This document shows, in pieces, positions 7,010 through 16,426 of a stretch of DNA of 64,000 nt. The first letter of the stretch is position 1; each line of letters begins with the position of its first letter. The notes under the pieces are model-generated. The model was not told the DNA's origin and made no database searches. It saw only the letters and a program-made list of their open reading frames with translations. The translations under genes were made by a program, and so were the position numbers. Source of the stretch: Lachnoclostridium sp. (GTDB lineage: Bacteria; Bacillota; Clostridia; Lachnospirales; Lachnospiraceae); contig JAMPEY010000003.1 in NCBI GenBank assembly GCA_023664665.1, positions 64,397 through 128,396 of the forward strand, in the 5' to 3' direction.

Positions 7010-10000
7010 CTACTCGCTTTCCGCCACACCAAATTGCTGTCTGAAATCCTCATAACTGTTTACCCAAGCAAATTTTATCTGTTCAGATACTGCTTGGAAA
7101 TGCAATTCGCCACACCTTATCTTATTCCGCTCTATATCCTGCAAGTCTGCATCCCGCTTATCTATTTTGGTTTCAACAATAAAATAAATTCCTAATTCCG
7201 GATTATTCAAACTCTCTTTTCTGCATACAATCGCCCAATCAGGAGAATAATTCCCATAAGGTGTATCAATTACGAAACCGCCTTTTTTCAGCTTTGTAAA
7301 CAGCAAGACATTCTCGTTATTCTCAAGCCTCTGGGCAAACTCTTTTTCGCCCTTGCTATCCATCTTATAATACAGATTCATCGCAGATCTGCGGTCTGCA
7401 TTTGCCTGAAATACTTTCCACTCATCATTAAAATCTTCTTCACTGATGGTATCCGTTTCAAAAATCTTGCTGCTGTCCAATTCATAGCCATTAATCACTT
7501 CATAAGAAGTAATATTCTTTGCCTTTGCATCATTCAGCATCTCTAATATCTTTTGTGTCACAAAATCCAAAATGTCCTGATTATCCAAAAGCTTCCTCTT
7601 GTCAATCCCATTGATTATCTTAAAAATAGCAAGCCTTGGCAGCATTGTATGGTACATAATATAATTAGCAATCTCAAAATCACTCTTTGGTTCAGAATCC
7701 ATCTCCACTTCCAGCTCTTTAGAACCATAAATGAATTCCTGCATGACAAACTGTGCCGATTCGTTGAACCCCGCCTTTCCAGCTTCTACTTTATATTCGT
7801 TTTTTGCTTTCATAAACATAAGCGCATTGTTGATTGCAGATGCACACGCATCAATAAACCTATCTTTATCAATCCGGAATTTATACATGGTACGCTTCAC
7901 CAAGTTTTCCCGTAGCGCCAGATAAATCTGCTGAAATTCCCCTTCTGAAACAAAGGCTCTCACACCATTTTGCGGTCGCTCATTATCCCCATTATAAATT
8001 TCTATTTTCTTTGTTCCCTTTTGAATCATCAGTTCTTTAAACTGTTCCTTGATTTTCGCCATATGTTCATAAAGCGTATCATCTACAAAGGTCATATTAT
8101 CAAATAGTTTAGTAATTTGGGATGATGTCCCTTTTAAAATGTTTTCTCCATTCATCACTCCGGCAGAAATTAATTCTTCCTTCAAGGTATCTACTAATTC
8201 CGGCGTGATTTTTCCCTGCGGAACTCCTGCATTCTTTAAAGTGGAGATAAGAATTTCGGCAGTAACCTCGTTTTTATCAAAGTTCATACTATCATTAAAA
8301 TCTTTCTGCAGTGCCGCCGCAAAGTGGTCATAATAATCGTTTGCAATAACGGTAAGTTCATTAATCCTACGGTCTAAGCAGCGGTTACCCGTAATGTCTA
8401 CCGGCAGTCTTAAACCTCTTCCAATCTCCTGCTTTTTTGCTATTTCAGAACCGCCGGACTTTAATGTACACAAGGTAAATACATTAGGATTATCCCAGCC
8501 TTCGCGAAGTGCTGAATGCGAGAAAATAAACGCAAGCGGCTCTTCAAAAGATATAAGCTCATCCTTCTTTTCCAGAATGAGACTAATGCCGCGGTCAATA
8601 TCCTCCTGAGATTTTGCTTTGATTTTCAAATTATCTTCATCAACCGATGAATCCCAGCCTTCAATTTCTACTGCATTTTTCTTAGCATCTAAGGCAAAGT
8701 AACCCTCCCTGACTGACTGCACATGCACATAATCAGGAAAATACTCTTTAAACTTCTCAAGCATAACAGCATTCTGTGACACATATTTCTTATATTCTTC
8801 ATCAAAAATCCTTAAATATTCCCCTCTGCCATCGGGAGCGGTATTATCTCTGACTTTGTCTACAGAATCAATAAAGAATAATGTAAGCACTTTTATTTTC
8901 TTTCCAGCCCTTAATATATTCATCTGCTTTGCAAAATGATTCTGAATAGCAAGTCTTATTTGGATGCGTACTGCTTCATTTTTTTGAATTTCATATGTAC
9001 TGTGCCCCTGCTCCAGCTCTATGATTTTCTCTTTTGTTGCAACCTGTAAAGGCTTTAATTTATGAGGTTCTTCCGCAATGCGCATATCTTTGTATTGAGG
9101 AAGATTACCAGACAGTTCTTCAATAGATACTCCACCACCGACATGAAATGTTTTAAAGCGAATCAATCCGCCCTGTTCCTGTGAGAATATCTCAATTTTT
9201 GCTTTTAAATCAGAAGTAAAAGACAAATAGCGGATATATGGATAATCCTTCGGAATCACTCCATGTACCGTCTTTACTTCAATTCTCTTTACTAAATCTT
9301 TCTGGTACGCACCATAAGAGTCCAGCTTGTAAATCTGATTGTATAACTGTTTATGAGTCGCCGAATATCTCAAAGTAAATAATGGTTGCAATTCCTCGAT
9401 TGCCTTTAAGGACTTGGATTTATTTCTCTTTGTACCTTCAATTTTCTGCGGCTCATCAATAATGATAATCGGCTTAATATACTTAATATCTTCCCAAAGA
9501 ATCTGTCCATACTCATCTTCTGTTCTTATTTTATTTGTATCTTTATTGAATGCCTGAATATTCATTACGCAGATGCTCAAATCATTGCTCTCTACCAGCT
9601 TAGAACTGACCTGCTTGGGATTGTTGCTGTCATAGATAAAGCTATGCTTTAACAAATCAATATTATATAACCTTTTAAAATGATCCTGCAGCTGTTCCAT
9701 TGACTTCTCAACACCCTTGCGTATGGCAATAGAAGGAACCACTATCATAAACTTCATAAAACCATACTCTTTATACAGCTCTAATATGGTACGAAGATAT
9801 ACATAGGTCTTACCTGTACCGGTCTCCATTTCTATCGTGAAATTATTTCCCTCTGCTAATGCAGAATCAGCAAACAAATCATTCTGTAATTGCACTTGCC
9901 TTAAATTCTTTAATAATCGGGAGCCTGTTACAATATCATGGTTTCTTATCGGATCTCCTTCACCTATTTTACGGATACGGTTAGGGCGGTAAATTCCATC

Positions 10001-10102
10001 TATCTGTCTGGACAGTCCTTTAAACAATTCAACTACAGACTTAACTGCCTGTACCTGATAATCAAGATCATCATCAAACTGAAATGTAATGCGTTCAGCC
10101 AT
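7010..10102 (-). CDS. Type III restriction-modification enzyme, Res subunit
   Basis: A 1030-residue ATP-dependent restriction subunit. The superfamily 2 helicase motor has Walker A ETGTGKT (92-99), a Walker B box IIIIDEPQ (212-219), motif III RYSATH and motif VI QEIGRGLRLP. The C-terminus carries a PD-(D/E)xK nuclease: Asp955 (SPDWAI), Glu977 and Lys979 (VETKI). With a Mod partner it would cut DNA at unmodified asymmetric sites after ATP-driven movement. It follows mod2 by 30 bp and has a GAGGTGA ribosome site. All motifs are intact, so an active nuclease is expected. Confidence 0.93.
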   Translation of the reverse strand: MAERITFQFDDDLDYQVQAVKSVVELFKGLSRQIDGIYRPNRIRKIGEGDPIRNHDIVTGSRLLKNLRQVQLQNDLFADSALAEGNNFTIEMETGTGKTYVYLRTILELYKEYGFMKFMIVVPSIAIRKGVEKSMEQLQDHFKRLYNIDLLKHSFIYDSNNPKQVSSKLVESNDLSICVMNIQAFNKDTNKIRTEDEYGQILWEDIKYIKPIIIIDEPQKIEGTKRNKSKSLKAIEELQPLFTLRYSATHKQLYNQIYKLDSYGAYQKDLVKRIEVKTVHGVIPKDYPYIRYLSFTSDLKAKIEIFSQEQGGLIRFKTFHVGGGVSIEELSGNLPQYKDMRIAEEPHKLKPLQVATKEKIIELEQGHSTYEIQKNEAVRIQIRLAIQNHFAKQMNILRAGKKIKVLTLFFIDSVDKVRDNTAPDGRGEYLRIFDEEYKKYVSQNAVMLEKFKEYFPDYVHVQSVREGYFALDAKKNAVEIEGWDSSVDEDNLKIKAKSQEDIDRGISLILEKKDELISFEEPLAFIFSHSALREGWDNPNVFTLCTLKSGGSEIAKKQEIGRGLRLPVDITGNRCLDRRINELTVIANDYYDHFAAALQKDFNDSMNFDKNEVTAEILISTLKNAGVPQGKITPELVDTLKEELISAGVMNGENILKGTSSQITKLFDNMTFVDDTLYEHMAKIKEQFKELMIQKGTKKIEIYNGDNERPQNGVRAFVSEGEFQQIYLALRENLVKRTMYKFRIDKDRFIDACASAINNALMFMKAKNEYKVEAGKAGFNESAQFVMQEFIYGSKELEVEMDSEPKSDFEIANYIMYHTMLPRLAIFKIINGIDKRKLLDNQDILDFVTQKILEMLNDAKAKNITSYEVINGYELDSSKIFETDTISEEDFNDEWKVFQANADRRSAMNLYYKMDSKGEKEFAQRLENNENVLLFTKLKKGGFVIDTPYGNYSPDWAIVCRKESLNNPELGIYFIVETKIDKRDADLQDIERNKIRCGELHFQAVSEQIKFAWVNSYEDFRQQFGVAESE

Positions 10103-10132
10103 TTATCTCACCTCTGTTTTCTATATTAGGCC

Positions 10133-11989
10133 CTAAATAAATTCTATCGTGTATTCGTTCCGGCGCCCATTAGTATTTTTGTTTATGAGAGCCTTTAATC
10201 TTCTGAATGTTTCGTCTTTCAACGCAATGTCATCCTTAAAAGCAGAATCCCTGAAAATAAATTTGATTGGCAATGGATCAAGCTCTGCCAATTTGTTTAC
10301 AAGTTCCACTGTAATATCTGTTTCAAGACAGACTAAATAACTGCTTGCATAAAGATATGTGCGTTTCCCAATATCTGATAATTGCTCCAAATTTTCTGAT
10401 AAAGCTACATTCCGCTGCCTAAGCATCAATTCATATACAATGTCTATATCATTTGCATCCGGCATAAAGTCTACGAGGTCAGGTGTATTCTCAATTTGTG
10501 ATAAATCAAGCTGCCCTGCATCCATCCTTGCATTCCACTTAATATTGGTATCTGCAACACGAAAGACTTTAAAACCAATGTCAATATTTGCATCCGGATT
10601 TTCCCGTTTGATTTTTTCTCCTGCGCGGCGGATGCGCTCTTTGCCGATTTCACAGATGGTTTGATAGCCGTTTTTTCTGGCTTCACTGTAGTCCGCAGTC
10701 TGTTCTGGCAATTGTACCATTATATATCTTCTGTGCCCTTGATCTTCCAGATTGTAATTCATGACCGCATGTGCCGTTGTCGATGAGCCTGCAAAAAAAT
10801 CCAAAATTATTGCATTCTTTTCAGCATGTGTAATCATACGAAGCATCCTATCAATCAATTCTAGCGGTTTAGGTGTATCAAATGTTGCCTCACCCATTAA
10901 ATTTTTCAGTTTGGAAGTTGCAGACGATATCAGCCCCGCATCATCCCACCATGTTGTAGTTGTTTTTCTTGATGCTCCTGCTGCTGTTTTGTAATATTTC
11001 TGATACAAACTATTACCTTTTTTAATCACTAATCCTTGTTCGTACTTCTCCTGCATTGTAGCCTCAGAAAAACGCCAATATCCTTCTACACCCAAAAAAG
11101 TATAATGTGGATTGCCTTTCTTAGCACCGCCCGGTCCATCTACAGGAACCAGCCTGTATTCTCCTTTTCCATCATTATCATTCAGTTCAAATCCTTCTAA
11201 AATAGGATCTAATCCTATCATCTTGCGCCTTAACTCAATAACTTCTATCCTTTTTGCATAAAATAATATTATGTTATGGTTAGGTGAAATTATTTTGTCA
11301 TTTGAAATTGATGCTCTCGACTTATGACAAATCAACGCAATTCTATTTTCTCTTCCAAATACCTCATCGCATATTTCCACCAAGTTAGTGACCTCGTTAT
11401 CATCAATGCTTATAAAGATAACTCCATCATCAGTCAATAGGTCATGTGCCACTCTAAGTCTTGGATACATCATATTAAGCCAATTAGCATGGTATCTGTT
11501 CTGAAATTCTTTGTTCACAACAAATCGTAGCCCTAATTCGTCAGTAATTCCTTCTTTAATATCAGCCTCTGTTCTATTCATTGTAAACGAATCATTATAC
11601 ACAAAATCATTCCCTGTATTATACGGCGGATCAATATAAATCATTTTTACCGCACCATAATAATTCTGACGAAGTAATTTTAATACTTCCAAATTATCCC
11701 CTTCAATATAAAGATTCTCCGTTGTATCTGCATTCTTGCTTTCCTCTGGAATAAATTTCAATGTCTTTCCAACAATGTCTTCCTGCGCAATCTTCTTTGC
11801 ATTCTTCTTTCCAGCCCATGTCAATTCATATTTTTCACTGTCTGTTTCTTCAAACTGCCCTAATTCTTCCCTTAATGCTTGAAAATCCACTTCACCATCT
11901 TTTACAGCCGCCGGAAATAATTGTTCCAATTTGCGCACCTGTTCATTTACAGTATTACTGATATTCTGATTTACTTTTGTATACTCCAT
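10133..11989 (-). CDS. Type III DNA adenine methyltransferase, Mod subunit (second copy)
   Basis: A 618-residue beta-class methyltransferase with motif IV (DPPYNTGND) ahead of motif I (LDFFAGSSTTAHAV), the order seen in type III Mod proteins. The region between the motifs is the likely target-recognition domain. The frame is open to 12052, but GGAGGAC sits 6 nt before the ATG at 11989 and the protein from there aligns with the other Mod, so this start is preferred. Its N-terminal 200 and C-terminal 150 residues closely resemble the Mod encoded just upstream, while the middle is unrelated. It lies next to res and is the more obvious partner for it. Confidence 0.92.
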   Translation of the reverse strand: MEYTKVNQNISNTVNEQVRKLEQLFPAAVKDGEVDFQALREELGQFEETDSEKYELTWAGKKNAKKIAQEDIVGKTLKFIPEESKNADTTENLYIEGDNLEVLKLLRQNYYGAVKMIYIDPPYNTGNDFVYNDSFTMNRTEADIKEGITDELGLRFVVNKEFQNRYHANWLNMMYPRLRVAHDLLTDDGVIFISIDDNEVTNLVEICDEVFGRENRIALICHKSRASISNDKIISPNHNIILFYAKRIEVIELRRKMIGLDPILEGFELNDNDGKGEYRLVPVDGPGGAKKGNPHYTFLGVEGYWRFSEATMQEKYEQGLVIKKGNSLYQKYYKTAAGASRKTTTTWWDDAGLISSATSKLKNLMGEATFDTPKPLELIDRMLRMITHAEKNAIILDFFAGSSTTAHAVMNYNLEDQGHRRYIMVQLPEQTADYSEARKNGYQTICEIGKERIRRAGEKIKRENPDANIDIGFKVFRVADTNIKWNARMDAGQLDLSQIENTPDLVDFMPDANDIDIVYELMLRQRNVALSENLEQLSDIGKRTYLYASSYLVCLETDITVELVNKLAELDPLPIKFIFRDSAFKDDIALKDETFRRLKALINKNTNGRRNEYTIEFI

Positions 11990-12080
11990 AGTGTCCTCCA
12001 ATTGTTTCATTTTCAGCACTATGACTCTTAAGGCATCTCCATACCTTGGCATACCACAAGTAAATCAAGTATCTATAATA

Positions 12081-14111
12081 TCAGATAAACTCTACTGTAT
12101 ATGCCATTTTGTTCATTCCGTTATTCTTTTCTATCAATGCTCTTAATCTGCGAAAAGTTTCATCTTTTAACGCAATATCATCTTGGAATGCCGAGTCCCT
12201 GAAAATGTATTTTATCGGCAATGGATCAATACCTGCCAATTTATCAACTAGTTCCTCTGTAATCTTTGTTTCAAGGCATACTAAATAGCTATGCGCATAA
12301 AGATAGGTGCGGCGGTACCCCCCCGAGAAAAACACTTGTTCCATTTCCGATGATAATGGCACATTTTTTTGTCTTAACATTAATTCATACACGATATCCA
12401 CATCCTTTGCATTTGGCATGAAATCTATGAGATCAGGGGTGCTTTCAATTTGATTTAAGTTCAACTGACCTACATTCATTGAAGAGTTCCATTTAATATT
12501 GGTATCGTCAATGCGAAACACTCTAAATCCAATGTCAGTGTTAGAGTCAAAATGTTCTTTTTGCAGCTTATCCCCAGCCAATCTAATTCTTTCTTTTCCT
12601 ATTTCACAAATAGTTCTAAATCCAGCCTTATAACTGGCATATTTCTCGCTAATTTCCTCTGGCCACTGAATTAATATGTATCTTCTCTGTCCTCCATCAA
12701 TTATATTCTGTTCCATAACAGCATGTGCTGTTGTTCCAGAACCGCTAAAAAAATCTAAAACTAAAAAATCTTTTCCAGCAAAAAGTGTCATTAAAACTTT
12801 CAATAAACCAACATTCTTAGGTGCTGTAAAATATTCATCTTCCGAATCAAACAATTCTTTTAATGTTTCTTTTGCTGATGTTGTTTTATAATCCAAAGAG
12901 AAATTAATTACTTTTTCATTTACAATAGCTTCATAGTTTCTATTAATAAGCATACTCTTCAATCTAATTTCAGTACTCATATTTTTTTCATATATCTTTC
13001 CATTTTTAAATTCTAACTTTTGCTCATTAAATAAATCCATAAATTTCTCCGCAGTATAAGTATTTTCAACAAATGTATTTCCCTTATATGAATAATACCT
13101 TGTGAAGCCTGCATCTAATAAGGTTTGGTTGACATCATCTAATTTTCGTTCTTTTCTTAATTCAATTTCTTTAGTATTGAAATTATAGTAAACCGTATAA
13201 TGTTTCGGCATAGCAAAGTCTAGTACTACATTATTAAAATCATTCTCTCCAACCAATACTCTCTTACCACTATTATGTACATAATTACCATTTTCATCTT
13301 TTGTTAAGTCCTTAATATTTTTGGGTATATTTTCAACAAAGTATCCATTGCTTATATTTTTGGCATATATTAAACAATAATCATTGCTCACTGATATATA
13401 TTTAGAATTTTTTCTTCCTTTGGGGTTAATTTCGACAGATAACAAAGATACAAAATTTTGCTCTCCAAACACCTCATTGCATATTTTAATTAAATTGCCT
13501 ATTTCATTATCATCAATACTAATAAATATCATTCCATCATCTGTGAGAAAATCTTTTGCAATTATCAATCTGCTAAACATCATGCTTAACCACCTTGCAT
13601 GAAACCTATTCTGCGATTTAGCATTTATTGTATATCTTTCGACAGAATTAGCTATGCCCTCTTCAACATCCGACTCTGCCTTACTTATTTCATAAGAATC
13701 ATTATAAATAAAATCATTTCCTCTATTGTACGGCGGGTCTATATAAATCATTTTTATCGCACCGTAATAATTCTGGCGAAGCAGCTTCAATACTTCCAGA
13801 TTATCCCCCTCAATATACAGATTTTCAGTAGTATCTGCATTCTTACTATCCTCAGGAATAAATTTTAATGTCTTTCCGATGATATCTTCCTGTGCAAGCT
13901 TTTTCGCATCTTTTTTGCCAGACCATGTCAATTCGTATTTTTCTGCCCCTATTTCTCGAAAGTCGCCTAATTCATTTTTTAAAGCATCAAAATCTACCTC
14001 ACCGTCTTTCACTGCTGAAGGAAATAACTGTGCTAACTTTTTTACATTGTCCCCCACCACATCATTTATCTGCTGTGGTACTTTTTGATAATCAGTTCCA
14101 TTTTGATCCAT
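12081..14111 (-). CDS. Type III DNA adenine methyltransferase, Mod subunit (first copy)
   Basis: A 676-residue beta-class methyltransferase: DPPYNRGND (from 125) as motif IV and LDFFSGSGTTAHAV as motif I (near 455). N- and C-terminal parts are near copies of the neighbouring Mod (shared blocks such as NADTTENLYIEGDNLEVLKL and IFRDSAF-DDIALKDETFRRL), while residues about 220-440 differ and should confer another target sequence. A run of seven G on the coding strand (12318-12324) encodes part of FFSGGY, two residues longer than the equivalent place in the other Mod. The gene follows the AlbA_2 gene by 50 bp. Both Mods look intact. Confidence 0.92.
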   Translation of the reverse strand: MDQNGTDYQKVPQQINDVVGDNVKKLAQLFPSAVKDGEVDFDALKNELGDFREIGAEKYELTWSGKKDAKKLAQEDIIGKTLKFIPEDSKNADTTENLYIEGDNLEVLKLLRQNYYGAIKMIYIDPPYNRGNDFIYNDSYEISKAESDVEEGIANSVERYTINAKSQNRFHARWLSMMFSRLIIAKDFLTDDGMIFISIDDNEIGNLIKICNEVFGEQNFVSLLSVEINPKGRKNSKYISVSNDYCLIYAKNISNGYFVENIPKNIKDLTKDENGNYVHNSGKRVLVGENDFNNVVLDFAMPKHYTVYYNFNTKEIELRKERKLDDVNQTLLDAGFTRYYSYKGNTFVENTYTAEKFMDLFNEQKLEFKNGKIYEKNMSTEIRLKSMLINRNYEAIVNEKVINFSLDYKTTSAKETLKELFDSEDEYFTAPKNVGLLKVLMTLFAGKDFLVLDFFSGSGTTAHAVMEQNIIDGGQRRYILIQWPEEISEKYASYKAGFRTICEIGKERIRLAGDKLQKEHFDSNTDIGFRVFRIDDTNIKWNSSMNVGQLNLNQIESTPDLIDFMPNAKDVDIVYELMLRQKNVPLSSEMEQVFFSGGYRRTYLYAHSYLVCLETKITEELVDKLAGIDPLPIKYIFRDSAFQDDIALKDETFRRLRALIEKNNGMNKMAYTVEFI
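12318..12324 (-). repeat. G7 homopolymer inside the first mod gene
   Basis: Seven consecutive C on the plus strand, hence G7 in the coding strand, in an otherwise AT-rich gene. The gene is in frame as sequenced; a one-base change would remove roughly the last 85 residues. Phase variation through poly-G tracts is known for mod genes of some pathogens; seven is short for that. Confidence 0.5.
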
Positions 14112-14161
14112 TTTACACTTCCGCCTTTCTCTTACAGTTTAAATAGTTCCCTGAATCCTTG

Positions 14162-15496
14162 TCATTTTAATACTTCCCACATTGGTTTTTGCTTAGAACC
14201 AACGCGTCTGATATACCCTTTATCTCGAAGTGAATCCAATGCTCGTTGAACCGTCCTCACTGTTTTAAAAATTTTTTCTGCAATTTCTTCCCTCGACAAA
14301 TCAGGTTTTTGCTTCAATAGTTCCAAAACCGACATTTCCGTCCCATTCAAAGTGACATCCAAAGTGACATGAGGAATGTCACTTTGGATTTTCGGTCTGT
14401 AAATAATAAACCTAAATCCATTCTGTGTATTTTCATAAGAATACCTGATTCCCTCATCGCTGCATAAACTATGGATTCTTTTGAAACCACTCCCAAATTG
14501 TTCTATAGACTTATTCAAATACAAAATTTTTGCAATAGTGGCATTCCTAATCTCGGATTCGACATTGCCTTCTATGTATTCTTTTGGAGAATACCTGCTT
14601 GCATATTCTCCAGGGCTGTAAATTGTTATTTTGCTTGGATATATGCATATTTCATGATTGGTTCGTCCATTATATATGGCATGGGCAAAACTGTTCGCAA
14701 GCACTTCTCTAATAACAGCAATTGGGATTTCAGGAATTTCTACCCTCTCCGTTTCATATATTGCACTTCTCCAGCGAATGTTTCTCAAAATATAATCCTC
14801 AGCCATATTAAGCAAATTGCAAATGTTATCTTCAAACAGTTTCATATCAAGAAATGTAAGTTTCTCATCCGTTGCAAATATCCCGACTTTTAATGTGACA
14901 GGATGTGAACTGCCAAATAATATTTCTCCTGCATTGGTTAAACAATCATCCTTTAAAAGTCCGAACCTTTTTAAAATAGCAGAACAAGTATACCGTCCCT
15001 CTGGCATTCTGCCAACAGAAACCGCCTTTTTCCAAAAAGACTTTACAGCAGATTTATCAATTTGTTGTGAAGTGGCATTCGACTTTCCTTTTTCCCACTG
15101 TTCTCTGTATTTATTTGCCTCGAAAAAACTTTTCAATTCCTCCGGAGACACTTCCCTATCTTCGTCAGCTGTTCTAAGATAATACCTTCCCCCCGCAGAG
15201 TACGGGGTGTTTTCTCCGCTAAACTCAACTTTTATCAGATGCCTGCCATCCATTATAATTTCTTTGATTGCCGGATATATCTGTGGTTTAATATTTTCAA
15301 ACACAGCCCTCGACACATCTCTCAAAGATGAGTCTGATACATCTTGACCGATTACATCTCCATTCGGCTTTACTCCAAAATATAAAGTGCCAATACCATG
15401 CTTATTTAAAATAGATGCAATTGAAACCATTGCCTCTTTCATTTCACCTGTGGTCTTTTTATATTCAAGCATTTCTGTTTCTTTTCCTAAATTCAT
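14162..15496 (-). CDS. AlbA_2/Schlafen-like protein with HTH domain, putative regulator
   Basis: 444 residues. The N-terminal 120 residues match the AlbA_2 (Schlafen N-terminal) pattern: LEYKKTTGEM, then LYFGVKPNGDVIGQDVSD, and a GGRYYLRTADEDREVSPEEL segment. The middle carries an ATP-binding-like part (VLANSFAHAIYNG, SIEQFGSGFKRI), and residues about 390-440 form a winged helix (SREEIAEKIFKTVRTVQRAL, then GYIRRVGS). Such proteins are usually annotated as transcriptional regulators or ATP-binding proteins and recur in defence islands. The ATG overlaps the DUF4391 stop by 4 bp. Whether it regulates the operon or is an effector cannot be told from sequence. Confidence 0.8.
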   Translation of the reverse strand: MNLGKETEMLEYKKTTGEMKEAMVSIASILNKHGIGTLYFGVKPNGDVIGQDVSDSSLRDVSRAVFENIKPQIYPAIKEIIMDGRHLIKVEFSGENTPYSAGGRYYLRTADEDREVSPEELKSFFEANKYREQWEKGKSNATSQQIDKSAVKSFWKKAVSVGRMPEGRYTCSAILKRFGLLKDDCLTNAGEILFGSSHPVTLKVGIFATDEKLTFLDMKLFEDNICNLLNMAEDYILRNIRWRSAIYETERVEIPEIPIAVIREVLANSFAHAIYNGRTNHEICIYPSKITIYSPGEYASRYSPKEYIEGNVESEIRNATIAKILYLNKSIEQFGSGFKRIHSLCSDEGIRYSYENTQNGFRFIIYRPKIQSDIPHVTLDVTLNGTEMSVLELLKQKPDLSREEIAEKIFKTVRTVQRALDSLRDKGYIRRVGSKQKPMWEVLK

Positions 15497-16254
15497 AATT
15501 GATCCTCTTTTCCCAAAGAAACATTTGCATCACCTGAAAAAACATGACCTTTTAATTCTTGGATTATTGCCTTTATTTCCTTATTCAAATTCACTTTTTC
15601 AGCCCCCGTTACTGCTTTTTTTAACATCCCTCTTGTATCAACCAATTCTTTATAATATTCATACACCAACTCTATATGCTTACTATCATACCATACATTT
15701 CCATCTAAAATAACCCCCGTATTGGAATATGCATTTTCATTCATTATCATATAGGTTCTATAATACCATTCTCTATACAAATTTAATTTGTTCGTTTTAT
15801 TCTTAATCTGCACATAATCCAAATATTTCAAAAGCTTATCCCTCCCATCGTCCGGCAGTCCCATCGGGTAATGCTTTGTTAAGATACTGTCGTCAACTAC
15901 AATCTGGTTCTCGTCCACCTGATTCAACCGCTTAACTGCAAAGGAATATAACTCATACCTTGAATCATGCATATGAAACACACATAAAGGCTTAATCAAA
16001 TTTTGATAAACGGATGCCAGATATGGCGCTTCTTTGATATTATTCAGTTCCATATCATAAAATTGAATTACCTCGCATCTATATTCGTCATTAATTACAG
16101 AAGGAATCTCCTCTCCTGCAATCTGATATACAAGCCTTACTTCTTTTACTGCATCTTTAATGCGTTTTTTGTCATTCGGTTTTAAATCCTTTGGTATCAA
16201 ATTTTTCAAAGTCAGCTCAACATCAGTATTATAATGCTCCGGTATATTAAACAT
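15493..16254 (-). CDS. DUF4391 domain protein
   Basis: A 253-residue protein that I recognise as DUF4391 from its overall pattern (MFNIPEHYNTDVEL, IKEAPYLASVYQNLIKPL, then YELYSFAVKRLN and DYVQIKNKTNKL). The family has no established function and often lies beside helicases and type III restriction genes. No membrane segment or signal peptide is seen; the last 60 residues are charged and helical. It is the first gene after the multi-hairpin repeat at 16276-16426, with a GAGGA ribosome site, and is translationally coupled to the next gene. Confidence 0.75.
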   Translation of the reverse strand: MFNIPEHYNTDVELTLKNLIPKDLKPNDKKRIKDAVKEVRLVYQIAGEEIPSVINDEYRCEVIQFYDMELNNIKEAPYLASVYQNLIKPLCVFHMHDSRYELYSFAVKRLNQVDENQIVVDDSILTKHYPMGLPDDGRDKLLKYLDYVQIKNKTNKLNLYREWYYRTYMIMNENAYSNTGVILDGNVWYDSKHIELVYEYYKELVDTRGMLKKAVTGAEKVNLNKEIKAIIQELKGHVFSGDANVSLGKEDQL

Positions 16255-16275
16255 AGCATATCTTCCTCGATTCCT

Positions 16276-16426
16276 GTGTGAAACTTAATACTTTTCACAC
16301 TTCCCATCTTGCCTGCACAGCAGGCACAAACAATCAACGAGAAGAACGCTGTCCTTGCGTTCTTCAGTGTGTAATTTAGATTTTCTTAGCGGGTGTCTTT
16401 TAGCCGCTTAGAAAATCTTTACACAC
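16276..16426 (-). repeat. Multi-hairpin intergenic repeat, copy 1
   Basis: Four inverted repeats follow one another between the helicase and DUF4391 genes: a long palindrome at 16367-16426 (outer GTGTGTAA / TTACACAC, inner AGATTTTCT-AGCGG and its complement with one mismatch), a 9-bp hairpin GAAGAACGC / GCGTTCTTC (16341-16365), GCCTGC / GCAGGC (16311-16325) and GTGTGAAA / TTTCACAC (16276-16300). The helicase stop codon lies in the outer arm of the palindrome. The same architecture recurs at 36562-36812 and 42878-42996. Confidence 0.85.
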
